Below, in pieces: positions 27,546 through 40,198 of a DNA stretch of 64,000 nt (its first letter is position 1; the number at the start of each line of letters is the position of its first letter). Source of the DNA: Rhodobacteraceae bacterium LNNU 3342. GTDB lineage: Bacteria; Pseudomonadota; Alphaproteobacteria; Rhodobacterales; Rhodobacteraceae. A model generated the notes under the pieces. The model made no database searches and was not told the origin of the DNA. It saw nothing but the letters and a program-made list of their open reading frames with translations. The translations under genes and the position numbers were made by a program. The stretch is from positions 1 to 64,000 of the forward strand of contig VUAW01000006.1 of the NCBI GenBank assembly GCA_008711135.1. The letters are read 5' to 3'.

Positions 27546-27643
27546 TAGAAATCCCTGAGTGAGAATTCCACCTTATTAAATTTCCCTGAAGCCGCAAGGG
27601 CGTCATAACGGATGCAGAAGATCGCAGATGGGGAGGAGACATC
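27546..27643. promoter_or_regulatory. cbbR-cbbF divergent control region
   Basis: AT-richer than its surroundings. AAATCCCTGA (27549-27558) and AATTTCCCTGA (27579-27589) form an imperfect direct repeat with a 31-base period, about three helical turns, suitable for two CbbR dimers on one face of DNA. The cbbF ribosome binding site GGGGAGGAG follows. Assignment as the CbbR site is inferred from position and repeat. Confidence 0.5.
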
Positions 27644-28651
27644 GTGCAGATCGAGCAGCCCGTCCTGCCGGTGGCAGGCATTCCGGCGCCGCTTTATGAC
27701 GTGATTTCGCGTCTTTGCGCCACTGCGGCCGAACTGGCCACACGCATCGCCCGCGGGGGCATCGATGAACGGCTGGGCGCGCAGGCCGGTGTCAACAGCG
27801 ACGGGGATGGGCAGGCGGCGCTTGACCTGATTGCGGACCAAGCGTTTCTTGCGGCGCTCGACGGATCGGCGGTACGCTTCTATGCCTCGGAAGAGCTGGA
27901 AACGGTGGCGACGCTGAACGATCACGGGCATCTGGCGCTGGCGATCGACCCGCTGGACGGATCGTCGAACATCGAGGTCGACATCTCGATCGGGACGATC
28001 TTTTCCATCTTCCCGGCGGCAGAGAGCGCCGAGGCGAGCTTTCTTCGGCCGGCCGGGGAACAGATTGCCGCGGGCTATGTCATCTATGGGCCGCAGACCT
28101 GCCTGGTCATGACCTTTGGCGAAGGGGTGCGGAAATACGTGCTCGACCCGCTGACGGGGCGCTTTCATCTGGTGGATGCGGAAGTGCGCGTGCCTTCGGT
28201 TTCCAGCGAGTTCTCGATCAACGCATCCAACTACCGCTTCTGGCCAAAGCCGGTGCGGGCCTACATCGACGACTGTGTCGCCGGAATGGAGGGGCCGCGC
28301 GGCCGGGACTTCAACATGCGCTGGATCGCCTCGCTGGTGGCCGAAACGCACCGCATCCTCACCCGCGGCGGCATCTTCCTTTACCCGGCCGACCGCCGCA
28401 AAGGGTATGAGCGCGGCCGCCTGAGAATGGTGTATGAATGCGCGCCGATCGCCCTGGTCATCACCCAGGCCGGGGGAGGGGCGACGGACGGCTGCGACCC
28501 CATCCTGACGCAACGCGCTGAAAGCCTGCATGCCCGCACGCCCTTTGTCTTTGGCAGTGCCGAAAAGGTCGCGCGCGTCGCCGCCTATCATGACCTGCCA
28601 GAGCCGGAGACCTCGGCCCTGTTCGGCACCCGCGGCTTGTTCCGGAATTGA
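27644..28651 (+). CDS. cbbF: fructose-1,6-/sedoheptulose-1,7-bisphosphatase
   Basis: 335 residues, starting with GTG at 27644 behind GGGAGGAG. Contains the signature [21 protein letters not shown] with metal ligands, and the lysine-bearing [14 protein letters not shown] segment. It removes the C1 phosphate of fructose or sedoheptulose bisphosphate during RuBP regeneration. First gene of the cbb operon; cbbP starts four bases after its stop. Confidence 0.94.
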   Translation: MQIEQPVLPVAGIPAPLYDVISRLCATAAELATRIARGGIDERLGAQAGVNSDGDGQAALDLIADQAFLAALDGSAVRFYASEELETVATLNDHGHLALAIDPLDGSSNIEVDISIGTIFSIFPAAESAEASFLRPAGEQIAAGYVIYGPQTCLVMTFGEGVRKYVLDPLTGRFHLVDAEVRVPSVSSEFSINASNYRFWPKPVRAYIDDCVAGMEGPRGRDFNMRWIASLVAETHRILTRGGIFLYPADRRKGYERGRLRMVYECAPIALVITQAGGGATDGCDPILTQRAESLHARTPFVFGSAEKVARVAAYHDLPEPETSALFGTRGLFRN

Positions 28652-28654
28652 AGC

Positions 28655-29527
28655 ATGAGCAAGAAACACCCCATCATCTCTGTCACGGGTTCCTCGGGCG
28701 CGGGAACCAGCACCGTAAAGCATACCTTCGACCAGATCTTCCGGCGCGAGGGGATCAAGGCGGTGTCGATCGAGGGCGACGCCTTCCACCGCTATAACCG
28801 CGCCGACATGAAGGCGGAACTGGCCCGGCGGACGGCAGAAGGCGACCACACGTTTTCGCACTTTTCCTTTGAGGCTAACATCCTGGAGGATCTGGAAAGG
28901 GTTTTCCGCGAATATGGCGAGACCGGCAAGGGCCGCACCCGCACCTATGTCCATGACGAGGTGGAGGCCGCCGAAACCGGCGTCGCCCCCGGCAACTTCA
29001 CCGCCTGGAAGCCGTTCGAGGACGAGAGCGACCTGCTGTTCTATGAAGGGCTGCACGGGGCGGTGGTGAACGACCACGTGAACCTTGCCGCGCTGGCCGA
29101 CCTGAAGATCGGGGTGGTGCCGGTCATCAACCTCGAATGGATCCAGAAGATCCACCGTGACCGCTCGCACCGCGGCTATTCGACCGAGGCGGTCACCGAC
29201 GTGATCCTGCGGCGGATGCACGCCTATGTGCACTGCATCTGCCCGCAGTTCACCCAGACCGACATCAACTTCCAGCGGGTGCCGGTGGTCGATACCTCGA
29301 ACCCGTTCATCGCGCGCTGGATTCCCACGGCCGATGAAAGCCTTGTCGTGATCCGGTTCCGCAATCCGCGGGGGATCGACTTTCCCTATCTCACCTCGAT
29401 GATCCAGGGCAGCTGGATGAGCCGCGCAAATTCCATCGTGATCCCGGGCGGCAAGCTGGACCTGGCCATGCAGCTGATCCTGACCCCCCTGATCGAGCGC
29501 CTGGTGCGCGAAGCCCGCAGAGCCTGA
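28655..29527 (+). CDS. cbbP: phosphoribulokinase
   Basis: 290 residues, the size of proteobacterial phosphoribulokinase. P-loop GSSGAGTSTVKHTF at the N-terminus, EGDAFHRYNR with the catalytic base region, and FYEGLHG. It phosphorylates ribulose-5-phosphate to RuBP with ATP. Together with RubisCO it defines an autotrophic Calvin cycle. Confidence 0.95.
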   Translation: MSKKHPIISVTGSSGAGTSTVKHTFDQIFRREGIKAVSIEGDAFHRYNRADMKAELARRTAEGDHTFSHFSFEANILEDLERVFREYGETGKGRTRTYVHDEVEAAETGVAPGNFTAWKPFEDESDLLFYEGLHGAVVNDHVNLAALADLKIGVVPVINLEWIQKIHRDRSHRGYSTEAVTDVILRRMHAYVHCICPQFTQTDINFQRVPVVDTSNPFIARWIPTADESLVVIRFRNPRGIDFPYLTSMIQGSWMSRANSIVIPGGKLDLAMQLILTPLIERLVREARRA

Positions 29528-29566
29528 GCGCCGAGCCTGGCGCAGGGCCTGACCCCGGAGGACATC

Positions 29567-31543
29567 ATGAACACGCAGATCACCCCCGCCACCGAAACCG
29601 TCATGGCCAATGCGCTGCGCGTGCTGGCGATGGACGCGGTACAGGCCGCCAATTCCGGGCATCCGGGCATGCCGATGGGAATGGCCGATGCCGCAACGGC
29701 GCTGTTCAACCGGTTCCTGAGGGTCGACCCCTCGTGCCCGGACTGGCCGGACCGGGACCGGTTCATTCTGTCTGCGGGCCATGGGTCGATGCTGCTTTAT
29801 GCCATCCACCACCTGCTTGGCCACGCCGATATGGGGATGGAGGAGCTGCGCCGTTTTCGCCAGCTGGGCGCGCGGACGGCGGGGCATCCGGAATACGGCC
29901 ATGCCGCGGGGATCGAGGTTACTACCGGCCCGCTGGGGCAGGGGATTGCCACGGCTGTCGGCATGGCGCTGGCAGAGCGGATGCAGGCGGCGCGCTTTCC
30001 GGGACTTTCTGACCACTACACCTATGTGATTGCCGGCGACGGCTGCCTGATGGAGGGTATCAGCCACGAGGCCATCGACATGGCCGGGCATCTGAAGCTG
30101 GGCCGGCTGGTGGTGTTGTGGGACGACAACCGCATCACCATCGACGGTGCCACGGATCTCTCGACCTCTACCGATCAAGGCGCGCGGTTTGCGGCGTCGG
30201 GCTGGCATGTGCAGGCGGTGGACGGGCACGACCCCGACGCCGTGGCCGCCGCGATCGAGGCCGCCCGGCAGGACCCGCGTCCCAGCATGATCGCCTGCCG
30301 GACGGTCATCGGCCATGGCGCGCCGAACAAGCAGGGCAGCCACGACGTCCACGGTGCCCCGCTGGGGGCCGAGGAAATCACCGCCGCCCGTGTGCAACTG
30401 AACTGGCCTCACGCGCCGTTTGAAATTCCCGACACTGTCTATGCCGCCTGGGCCGCCGTCGCCGCTCGCGGCCATGAGGCACGCGCGGCATGGGAGGCGC
30501 GTCTTGCTACCCATCCCCACCGCGCGGAATTTCTGTCGGCGCAGGCAGGCGAGACTGCCGCGCTTGGCCCCGCAATCACCGCCTACAAGCAGCGCCTGTC
30601 CAAGGAGGCCCCCAAGCTTGCCACCCGCAAAGCCAGCGAAATGGCGCTGGAGGTGGTGAACGAGGCGCTTCCGAACACCGTCGGCGGCTCGGCCGACCTG
30701 ACCGGGTCGAACCTGACGCGCACCCGGGGCATGGTGGCGGTAAGGCCGGGCGATTATGCGGGCCGCTACGTCCACTTCGGCATCCGCGAACATGGGATGG
30801 CCGCTGCGCTGAACGGCATCGCGCTGCACGGAGGGTTCCGTCCTTACGGGGGCACGTTTCTCGCTTTCGCGGACTATAGCCGCCCGGCGATCCGGCTCTC
30901 GGCGCTCATGGGGGTTCCCGTCACCCATGTGATGACCCACGACAGCATCGGGCTGGGAGAGGACGGGCCGACCCATCAGCCGGTCGAGCATCTGGCAAGT
31001 TTGCGGGCCATGCCGAACCTCACCGTCATCCGCCCTTGCGACGCGGTGGAAACCGCCGAGGCCTGGGAGATCGCGATGACGGCCACCCGCACCCCCACGC
31101 TTCTGGCGCTGTCGCGGCAGAACCTGCCGACCTTCCGCACCCGGCACCTGCCCGAAAACATGACCGCCCGCGGCGCCTATGTCCTGCGCGAGCCGGGGAG
31201 AGGGCGCGACGTCACCCTGATCGGAACGGGGTCGGAGGTCGAGATCGCCATGGCTGCCGCCGAGCTTCTGGCGGGGGCCGGGCTGGCTGTGGCGGTGGTG
31301 TCGGCGCCCTCGTTCGAGCTGTTCGCGCAGCGGCCTGCCGCCGAACGCGCCGAGGTTCTGGGCGATGCCCCCCGCGTGGGGGTCGAGGCCGCGGTGCGGC
31401 AGGGATGGGATCTTCTGCTTCGGGACCGGGACGCCTTTGTCGGGATGACGGGCTTTGGTGCTTCGGCCCCGGCGCCCGCGCTTTACGAACACTTCGGCAT
31501 CACGCCGGCGGCCGTGGCCGAGGCCGCACGGGCGCTTCTTTGA
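29567..31543 (+). CDS. cbbT: transketolase
   Basis: 658 residues. Thiamine-diphosphate binding motif GDGCLMEG, N-terminal [21 protein letters not shown], and the middle-domain [19 protein letters not shown] are complete. It transfers two-carbon ketol units in RuBP regeneration. Starts 39 bases after cbbP with GGAGGACATC before the ATG. Confidence 0.95.
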   Translation: MNTQITPATETVMANALRVLAMDAVQAANSGHPGMPMGMADAATALFNRFLRVDPSCPDWPDRDRFILSAGHGSMLLYAIHHLLGHADMGMEELRRFRQLGARTAGHPEYGHAAGIEVTTGPLGQGIATAVGMALAERMQAARFPGLSDHYTYVIAGDGCLMEGISHEAIDMAGHLKLGRLVVLWDDNRITIDGATDLSTSTDQGARFAASGWHVQAVDGHDPDAVAAAIEAARQDPRPSMIACRTVIGHGAPNKQGSHDVHGAPLGAEEITAARVQLNWPHAPFEIPDTVYAAWAAVAARGHEARAAWEARLATHPHRAEFLSAQAGETAALGPAITAYKQRLSKEAPKLATRKASEMALEVVNEALPNTVGGSADLTGSNLTRTRGMVAVRPGDYAGRYVHFGIREHGMAAALNGIALHGGFRPYGGTFLAFADYSRPAIRLSALMGVPVTHVMTHDSIGLGEDGPTHQPVEHLASLRAMPNLTVIRPCDAVETAEAWEIAMTATRTPTLLALSRQNLPTFRTRHLPENMTARGAYVLREPGRGRDVTLIGTGSEVEIAMAAAELLAGAGLAVAVVSAPSFELFAQRPAAERAEVLGDAPRVGVEAAVRQGWDLLLRDRDAFVGMTGFGASAPAPALYEHFGITPAAVAEAARALL

Positions 31544-31558
31544 GACGGAGGATCAGCT

Positions 31559-32602
31559 ATGACAATCAGGGTCGGCATAAACGGCTTTGGCCGTATTGGC
31601 AGGAACGTGCTTCGCGCCATCGTCGAAAGCGGGCGCCGCGACATCGAGGTCGTCGCGATCAACGATCTGGGGCCGGTGGAAAGCAACGCCCATCTGCTGC
31701 GCTTTGACAGCATTCACGGGCGCTTTCCAGCCGATGTGCGGGTCACGGGGGATACGATCGACGTTGGCCGCGGCCCCATCGCCGTCACCGCGATCCGCGA
31801 TCCGGCCGAACTGCCCTGGGACGGTGTCGATGTTGCGCTGGAATGCACGGGCCTTTTCACCGCGCGTGACAAGGCGGCGCTGCATCTGGCGAACGGCTCA
31901 AGACGCGTGCTGGTTTCGGCACCGGCGGAAGGGGCGGACCGGACCATCGTCTTTGGCGTGAACCACGGCACCCTGCAGCCGGCCGACCGGATCGTGTCGA
32001 ACGCGTCGTGCACCACCAATTGCCTGAGCCCGGTGGCGAAGGTGCTGAATGACGCCATCGGCATCCGCCGCGGCTTCATGACCACCATCCACAGCTATAC
32101 CGGCGACCAGCCGACGCTGGACACGATGCACAAGGATCTTTACCGCGCCCGGGCAGCGGGGCTGAGCATGATCCCGACATCCACCGGCGCGGCGCGGGCC
32201 GTGGGGCTGGTGCTGCCGGAGCTGAAGGGGCGGCTGGACGGCGTCGCCATCCGGGTGCCCACGCCCAATGTTTCGGTCGTCGACCTAGCATTCGAGGCCG
32301 CGCGGGAAACAACGGCCGAGGAGATCAACGACGCGCTCCGCGCTGCTGCCCAAGGGTCGCTGGCAGGCATCCTCGGCACCACCGACCAGCCGAATGTCAG
32401 CCTGGATTTCAATCATGATCCGCGGTCCTCGGTCGTGCACCTCGACCAGACGCGGGTGATGGAGGGCAGCTTCTGCCGGATCCTGAGCTGGTACGACAAC
32501 GAATGGGGCTTTTCGAACCGCATGGCGGATACGGCTGTCGCGATGGGGCGGCTGGTGGACGCGGCCAAGGCCGGTCCCGCACTGGCCGAGGCCCCGGCCT
32601 GA
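31559..32602 (+). CDS. cbbG: glyceraldehyde-3-phosphate dehydrogenase
   Basis: 347 residues with the Rossmann start INGFGRIGRN, catalytic SNASCTTNCL, the STGAARAVG phosphate-binding loop and the C-terminal WYDNEWGFSNRM. It reduces 1,3-bisphosphoglycerate in the reductive cycle. Position between cbbT and cbbA matches the G gene of form II-type cbb operons of Rhodobacter. The coenzyme-specificity residue cannot be judged with certainty by eye (IND.G at the end of strand 2 suggests NAD). Confidence 0.93.
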   Translation: MTIRVGINGFGRIGRNVLRAIVESGRRDIEVVAINDLGPVESNAHLLRFDSIHGRFPADVRVTGDTIDVGRGPIAVTAIRDPAELPWDGVDVALECTGLFTARDKAALHLANGSRRVLVSAPAEGADRTIVFGVNHGTLQPADRIVSNASCTTNCLSPVAKVLNDAIGIRRGFMTTIHSYTGDQPTLDTMHKDLYRARAAGLSMIPTSTGAARAVGLVLPELKGRLDGVAIRVPTPNVSVVDLAFEAARETTAEEINDALRAAAQGSLAGILGTTDQPNVSLDFNHDPRSSVVHLDQTRVMEGSFCRILSWYDNEWGFSNRMADTAVAMGRLVDAAKAGPALAEAPA

Positions 32603-32632
32603 TCCGCGCCGCATCATTCAGAGGAGGAGAGA

Positions 32633-35183
<2,551 letters not shown>

Positions 35184-35195
35184 GGGAGACGGAAC

Positions 35196-35585
35196 ATGCG
35201 TATCACCCAGGGCTGCTTTTCCTACCTGCCCGACCTGACCGACGAACAGATCACCGCGCAGGTGGAATACTGCCTGCGCCGCGACTGGGCGGTCGGGATC
35301 GAGTTCACCGACGACCCCCACCCGCGCAACACCTACTGGGAGATGTGGGGCCACCCGATGTTCGACCTGCGCGATGCCAAGGGCGTGCTGATGGAGCTTC
35401 ATGATTGCCGCACCGCCTATCCCGACAGCTACATCCGGCTGAACGCCTTTGACAACACGCGGGGGTTCGAGACGGTGATGATGAGCTTCATCGTCAACCG
35501 CCCCGCCGAGGAGCCGCGGCTGCACATGACCCGGACCGAAGGGCCGGGCCGCAGCATCCGCTACACCCACACCGTGCGCCCCTGA
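35196..35585 (+). CDS. cbbS: RubisCO small subunit, form IC
   Basis: 129 residues: [16 protein letters not shown], later [19 protein letters not shown] and a C-terminal extension ending RYTHTVRP. The extended C-terminus, which forms beta hairpins in the central channel, is characteristic of red-type small subunits. Followed by a perfect hairpin before cbbX. Confidence 0.96.
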   Translation: MRITQGCFSYLPDLTDEQITAQVEYCLRRDWAVGIEFTDDPHPRNTYWEMWGHPMFDLRDAKGVLMELHDCRTAYPDSYIRLNAFDNTRGFETVMMSFIVNRPAEEPRLHMTRTEGPGRSIRYTHTVRP

Positions 35586-35592
35586 CGCCATT

Positions 35593-35617
35593 GCCTGCCG
35601 CGTTCCCCGCGGCAGGC
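35593..35617 (+). promoter_or_regulatory. stem-loop between cbbS and cbbX
   Basis: GCCTGCCGCG (35593-35602), loop TTCCC, CGCGGCAGGC (35608-35617): a perfect 10-bp stem without a T run, eight bases after the cbbS stop. It probably protects the cbbLS message from 3' decay or limits read-through, giving more RubisCO than activase. Function is inferred. Confidence 0.65.
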
Positions 35618-35638
35618 CCGCACCCCGTGGAGGAAAAC

Positions 35639-36559
35639 ATGGACGCGACACCGATCAGAACCGTCGACCTGGCTGCCGAATACGAAAGTTCCGGCGTGGC
35701 AGAGGTGCTGGAGGAACTCGACCGGGAACTGGTCGGCCTGGCCCCGGTCAAGCAGCGCATCCGGGAAACGGCGGCCCTGCTGCTTGTCGACCGGGCGCGG
35801 CGGGCGCTTGGGCTGGCGCTGGAGACGCCCACCCTGCACATGAGCTTTACCGGCAATCCCGGCACCGGCAAGACCACGGTGGCGCTGAAGATGGCCGGGC
35901 TGCTGCATCGGCTGGGATACGTGCGCAAGGGGCATCTTGTGTCCGTCACCCGCGATGACCTTGTCGGCCAGTACATCGGCCACACCGCGCCCAAGACCAA
36001 GGAGGTGTTGAAACGCGCGATGGGGGGCGTGCTGTTCATCGACGAGGCCTATTACCTCTATCGCCCCGACAATGAACGCGACTATGGGCAGGAGGCGATC
36101 GAGATCCTGCTGCAGGTGATGGAAAACAACCGCGACGATCTCGTGGTGATCCTTGCGGGATATGCTGACCGGATGGAGCTGTTCTTCCAGTCCAACCCCG
36201 GCTTCCGGTCGCGGATTGCCCACCACATCGAGTTTCCGGATTACTCCGACGCCGAACTGTCCCGCATCGCCGGGCAGATGCTGGGCGACCAGCATTACAT
36301 CCTGAGCGATGGCGCGCAGGCCGCGCTGAACGACTACATCCGCCTGCGCCGCCAGCAGCCGCATTTCGCCAATGCCCGCAGCATCCGCAACGCGCTGGAC
36401 CGCGCCCGGCTGCGGCAGGCCAACCGGCTGTTCACCACCGCCCGCGGCCCCGTCGACGCCACGATGCTGTCCACCATCGAGGAAGAGGACATCCGCAGCA
36501 GCCGGGTCTTTGCCGGCGGCCTGACGATAGATCGCGTCCTTGAGGAGGAACGCGCATGA
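35639..36559 (+). CDS. cbbX: red-type RubisCO activase (AAA+ ATPase)
   Basis: 306 residues from the ATG at 35639, preceded by GGAGG. Walker [12 protein letters not shown], Walker [12 protein letters not shown], sensor and arginine motifs within the AAA+ core, and the YIGHT pore-loop segment after Walker A. CbbX removes inhibitory sugar phosphates from red-type RubisCO by pulling on the large subunit C-terminus, and is itself switched on by RuBP. Its stop overlaps the start of cbbE. Confidence 0.95.
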   Translation: MDATPIRTVDLAAEYESSGVAEVLEELDRELVGLAPVKQRIRETAALLLVDRARRALGLALETPTLHMSFTGNPGTGKTTVALKMAGLLHRLGYVRKGHLVSVTRDDLVGQYIGHTAPKTKEVLKRAMGGVLFIDEAYYLYRPDNERDYGQEAIEILLQVMENNRDDLVVILAGYADRMELFFQSNPGFRSRIAHHIEFPDYSDAELSRIAGQMLGDQHYILSDGAQAALNDYIRLRRQQPHFANARSIRNALDRARLRQANRLFTTARGPVDATMLSTIEEEDIRSSRVFAGGLTIDRVLEEERA

Positions 36560-37263
36560 CCTTCAACCGTTCAATCAAGATCGCCCCCTCGATCCTATCT
36601 GCCGACTTTGCTAACTTCGGCGCCGAATGCCGCGCGATTGAGGATCAGGGTGCGGACTGGGTCCATGTTGATGTCATGGACGGGCACTTCGTTCCCAACA
36701 TCACCTTTGGCCCGGCAACCTGCGCCGCGATTCGGCCGCACATCAAGGGCGTCATGGACGTCCACCTGATGATCGCCCCTGTGGATGCGTATATCGAGGC
36801 CTTTGCAGCTTCGGGTGCCGATATCATCACGGCCCATCTGGAGGCCGGCCCCCACATCCACCGCACGCTGCAGGCGATCCGCGCCACCGGCGCCAAGGCG
36901 GGCCTCGCGCTCAACCCCGGCACCGGGATCGAGGCGGCAGAGCATCTGCTGGACCTTGTGGACCTGATCTGCGTAATGACGGTGAACCCGGGCTTTGGCG
37001 GGCAGCAGTTCATCCACAGCCAGGTCGAGAAGACCCGCCGCCTGCGCGCGCTGATCGGTGACCGGCCGATCCATATCGAGATCGACGGCGGCGTGACCAC
37101 TGAAACCGCGCCCTTGGTCGCCGCCGCGGGCGCCGATGTGCTGGTCGCGGGCTCGGCCGTCTTCAAGGGCGGTTCAGTCGACAACCCCGGCCCCTATGGC
37201 GCCAACATCCGCGCCATCCGGCAGGCAGCGGAAGGCATCGAGGAAAGGCGGAAAAGCGCATGA
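36556..37263 (+). CDS. cbbE: ribulose-phosphate 3-epimerase
   Basis: 235 residues: [31 protein letters not shown] and [11 protein letters not shown], with the metal-binding histidines and aspartates in place. Interconverts xylulose-5-P and ribulose-5-P, supplying substrate for CbbP. Overlaps cbbX by four bases at its start and cbbZ by four bases at its end. Confidence 0.95.
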   Translation: MTFNRSIKIAPSILSADFANFGAECRAIEDQGADWVHVDVMDGHFVPNITFGPATCAAIRPHIKGVMDVHLMIAPVDAYIEAFAASGADIITAHLEAGPHIHRTLQAIRATGAKAGLALNPGTGIEAAEHLLDLVDLICVMTVNPGFGGQQFIHSQVEKTRRLRALIGDRPIHIEIDGGVTTETAPLVAAAGADVLVAGSAVFKGGSVDNPGPYGANIRAIRQAAEGIEERRKSA

Positions 37264-37925
37264 GGGCCATTGTCTTCGACCTCGACGGTACGCTGATCGA
37301 CAGCGCTCCAGATCTTCAGGCCGCCGCCAACATCGTCCTGGCCGCCGAGGGGCTCCCGCCCCTGACGCTGGACCGGGCGCGTAGTTTCATCGGCAACGGC
37401 GCGGGGATGTTCGTGTCGCGGATGATGGCGGATGCCGGCCTGCCCCCGGATCCCGTGCGCCACGCGCGCCTGCTGGCAGCCTTTCTGGGCGAATATGAAC
37501 GGACGCTGGACAAGACGATCCTGTTCCCGGGCGTGGTGGCAATGCTGTCGCAGCTGCGGGCCGAGGGCTGGCGGATTGGCCTTTGCACCAACAAGCCCTG
37601 CAAGGTGACGCATGCGGTTCTTTCCCGCTTCGGCCTCTGGTTCGACGCGGTGATCTGCGGCGACAGCCTGCCGCAGATGAAGCCGGACCCCGCGCCCCTG
37701 CTGGGGACCTTGACGGCCCTCGGCGGCCCACCTGCGCTTTACGTCGGTGACAGCCATGTGGATGCGGAATGCGCGGCCCGCGCCCGGGTGCCCTTTGTTC
37801 TTTACACCGGCGGCTACCGTGACCGCCCGGCAGAGACGCTGGAGCAGGCCGCCTGCTTTGACCATCATGCCGAGCTGCCGGACCTTGCGGCGCGGCTTTT
37901 GCAGCCGATGGAGGTCGCAAGATGA
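37260..37925 (+). CDS. cbbZ: phosphoglycolate phosphatase
   Basis: 221 residues, HAD superfamily: nucleophile motif VFDLDGTLIDSAPDL, motif II LCTNKP, motif III lysine in MKPDP and motif IV YVGDSHVD. Salvages 2-phosphoglycolate made by RubisCO oxygenation. Start and stop overlap the neighbouring genes, so translation is coupled. Confidence 0.92.
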   Translation: MRAIVFDLDGTLIDSAPDLQAAANIVLAAEGLPPLTLDRARSFIGNGAGMFVSRMMADAGLPPDPVRHARLLAAFLGEYERTLDKTILFPGVVAMLSQLRAEGWRIGLCTNKPCKVTHAVLSRFGLWFDAVICGDSLPQMKPDPAPLLGTLTALGGPPALYVGDSHVDAECAARARVPFVLYTGGYRDRPAETLEQAACFDHHAELPDLAARLLQPMEVAR

Positions 37926-38626
37926 CCCTACGCGCCCTGATCTTTGACGTGGACGGGACGCTGGCCGAGACGGAGGAGCTCCACCGTCGCGCCTTCAACG
38001 AGACATTCGCGCAGCGGGGGCTTGGCTGGCACTGGGACACGGCGACCTATCGCCGACTGCTGCGTACCACCGGCGGCCAGGAACGGATGCGGGCATGGCG
38101 GGATGAACTGGGTGTCGCGCATCCCGACGACGCGCTGATCACGGAGATTCATCGGGAAAAGACGGTGCTTTGGGGACGGCTGCTGGCAGAGGGTGGGCTG
38201 CCACTGCGCCCCGGGGTGGCAGAGCTGGTGGAACAGGCCCGCCGCGCCGGTCTGCGCGTTGGCGTGGCGACCACAACCAACCCCGCGAATGTCGACGCGC
38301 TGAGCCGCGCGTGCTGGGGCCGGCCGGCGCATGAGGTCTTTGACGCGGTCGCCGCGGGGGATGAGGTCGCCATCAAGAAACCGGCCCCGGACGTTTACTT
38401 TCTGGCACTGGAACGGCTGGGCGTGGACCCCGCCGAGGCGGTGGCCGTCGAGGACAGCCTCAACGGCATCCGCGCGGCGCGGGCGGCGGGGATTCGCGTG
38501 ATCGCGGCGCCCGGCACCTATACCGACGACGAGGATCACGCCGAGGCGGACTGGCGTTTCCCAAACCTTGGCGCGGCACTTCCAGCACTGCGGCAGGACG
38601 CAGCCTGGGCGGCACTTTTCACCTGA
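37922..38626 (+). CDS. cbbY: xylulose-1,5-bisphosphate phosphatase, CbbY family
   Basis: 234 residues, HAD superfamily with IFDVDGTLAETEELHRRAFN, ATTTNPAN, KKPAPDVY and AVEDSLNGIRAA. The family degrades xylulose-1,5-bisphosphate, a misfire product that inhibits RubisCO. Last gene of the operon. No clear intrinsic terminator was seen after it. Confidence 0.92.
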   Translation: MTLRALIFDVDGTLAETEELHRRAFNETFAQRGLGWHWDTATYRRLLRTTGGQERMRAWRDELGVAHPDDALITEIHREKTVLWGRLLAEGGLPLRPGVAELVEQARRAGLRVGVATTTNPANVDALSRACWGRPAHEVFDAVAAGDEVAIKKPAPDVYFLALERLGVDPAEAVAVEDSLNGIRAARAAGIRVIAAPGTYTDDEDHAEADWRFPNLGAALPALRQDAAWAALFT

Positions 38627-38789
38627 AGGTTCGCAGTTTTGGAAAGCTGTGTCACAACAGGACTGATCCCATTTCCATAAGTCCCCGAGGTCAGGCGAAT
38701 GTCCACCGGGCCTGGTAACCGGATCAAAAGAACTTTCTGCCACGCCCGGGCCTGAAGAACCCGAGGAGCGCACCATTGTTGACAGCTCC

Positions 38790-39888
38790 ATGTCCATTCG
38801 CACCAGCTCGCGGTTGCGGCAGCGGCACTGACAAGCTGTGCGGTTGTCGCGGTGATCCTCCTGACGATCAACCTGATGTCGCACGCATCCTCGCACGAGG
38901 CGGAGGCGCCGCACTAAATCCACGCGCCAGACAAGGGTCGTCACCGAGATCACGGCAGGGCTTGATCGGTTGGCTGCCGGGGCCATGGCGCGGCAGATCC
39001 CCAGTCCGGCCCATAATCCCTTCCCCCAGTCCCGTGAGACCCTGCGCCTGGCCTTCAACAGCGTTGCCGATCAGGTCCGCTTTGGGGCAGACGAGATCAG
39101 CACGGAAGCAAGTGAACTTTCACACCGCGCCGAAACGCAGGCTGCGACGCTGGAGACATGGGCCGCTGGCTTGAACGAGATGAACGACAGCCTGCGCGAG
39201 ACTGCCGAACGGGCACGGGAGGCCGAAGTGAGCAGCAGCCAGACCCGCACGATCGTACAGGACAGCGCCTCTATCGTGCGCGACGCGGTTGGCGCGATGC
39301 AGGAGATCGAGCGTTCATCCGAGCAGATCAAACGGATCATCAACGTGATCGACGGCATTGCCTTCCGGACGAACCTGCTGGCCCTGGATGCCGGCGTGGG
39401 GGCAGCCCGCGCGGGCGACGCGGGGGTGGCTTTGTCGTGGTCGCGTCCGAGATGCGGGGCCTTGCGCAACGTGCGACAGATTCTGCACCGAGGTGCGGAC
39501 ACTGCTCCTGAAAAGCACCGCGCACGTCCAGAGTGGTTCGGCCCTGCTCAAGCGGACCGGCAACAGCCTGGACCAGATCCTTCACAAGGCAGCGGCAGTT
39601 TCAGAACAGATCGAGAGGATCTCGCAGGCCGTCAATGAGCAGTCGGCCAAGCTGAGCGAGGTAAACTCGGGCGTGAACCCGCTGGACCGGGTGACCCAGC
39701 AGAACGCAGCGGTGGCCGAAGAGGCAACGGCGGCGGCTTCCTCTCTACGTCAGCACGCGGAGGAACTTGCCCAGGAGATCCGCACCTTTGAGATCGAGCG
39801 CACTACCGGGAATGAGGCGGTTCATTCCGCTTCGGGTGCGGTGTCTTTGGCTGGCACCGGGTTGGGGCGGGCGAGAGCAGCGTGTTGA
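38790..39888 (+). pseudogene. methyl-accepting chemotaxis protein, frameshifted
   Basis: Pieces of a chemoreceptor lie in successive frames. From ATG 38790 MSIRTSSR, then in another frame a membrane helix (LAVAAAALTSCAVVAVILLT), a stop near 38917, then from about 38940 a HAMP-like and signalling region (VTEITAGLDRLAAGAMARQ, SEQIKRIINVIDGIAFRTNL). After the hairpin core ARAGDAG the frame changes again (FVVVASEMRGLAQRATDSA) and once more into the C-terminal methylation helix (VTQQNAAVAEEATAAASSL). At least three or four frame changes and one stop make it non-functional. Only one membrane helix is seen, so it was short for a classical receptor. Confidence 0.8.
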
Positions 39889-40156
39889 ACGGCAGAACAT
39901 CCGATGGTTCTTGGGCAAGCCCTCAAGGGCATTCACGTGCCAGTCGGAACCTGTCAGTGATCGGCCCACGCTGGGCTTCTTCTGGTTATCTTAATCGTCT
40001 GCCTGATAGTCACTTCAGCGGGCCCGGCATGGCGGAACAGGCGTATCCCGCCGTGTCCGGCGTGGCGACCAGCCGTAGATTATGACGCAGCCTTGAGGGC
40101 GATCAGCCGGCTCAAGCAGGTTGCATTGCAGGTGCACCTTGGCTATCAGCCCCACC
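39889..40156. other. leader region upstream of the queC riboswitch
   Basis: No coding frame with homology. It must contain the promoter for the queC-queD-queE operon, but I cannot place -35/-10 boxes with confidence. Confidence 0.35.
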
Positions 40157-40191
40157 ACCGGTCGCAGCCTACCCGGTCATCAAAACAAGGA
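40157..40191 (+). promoter_or_regulatory. preQ1-I riboswitch controlling queCDE
   Basis: P1 strands ACCGG (40157-40161) and CCGGT (40173-40177) enclose the loop TCGCAGCCTAC; the A-rich tail CATCAAAACAAGGA follows (40178-40191). This layout and the TCGCAG loop plus CAAAACAAGG tail closely match the known preQ1-I aptamer of Thermoanaerobacter tengcongensis. The tail merges with the ribosome binding site AAGGA, seven bases before the queC ATG, so ligand binding should hide the site and repress translation. Downstream genes make preQ1 precursors, which confirms the logic. Confidence 0.88.
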
Positions 40192-40198
40192 CTGAAAC

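Noticed and set aside
27545-31492. A 1315-codon open frame on the minus strand opposite cbbF-cbbP-cbbT
   Set aside because: It is the antisense of well-conserved cbb genes; high GC leaves such frames open. It has no domain and is rich in Arg, His, Gly and Pro.
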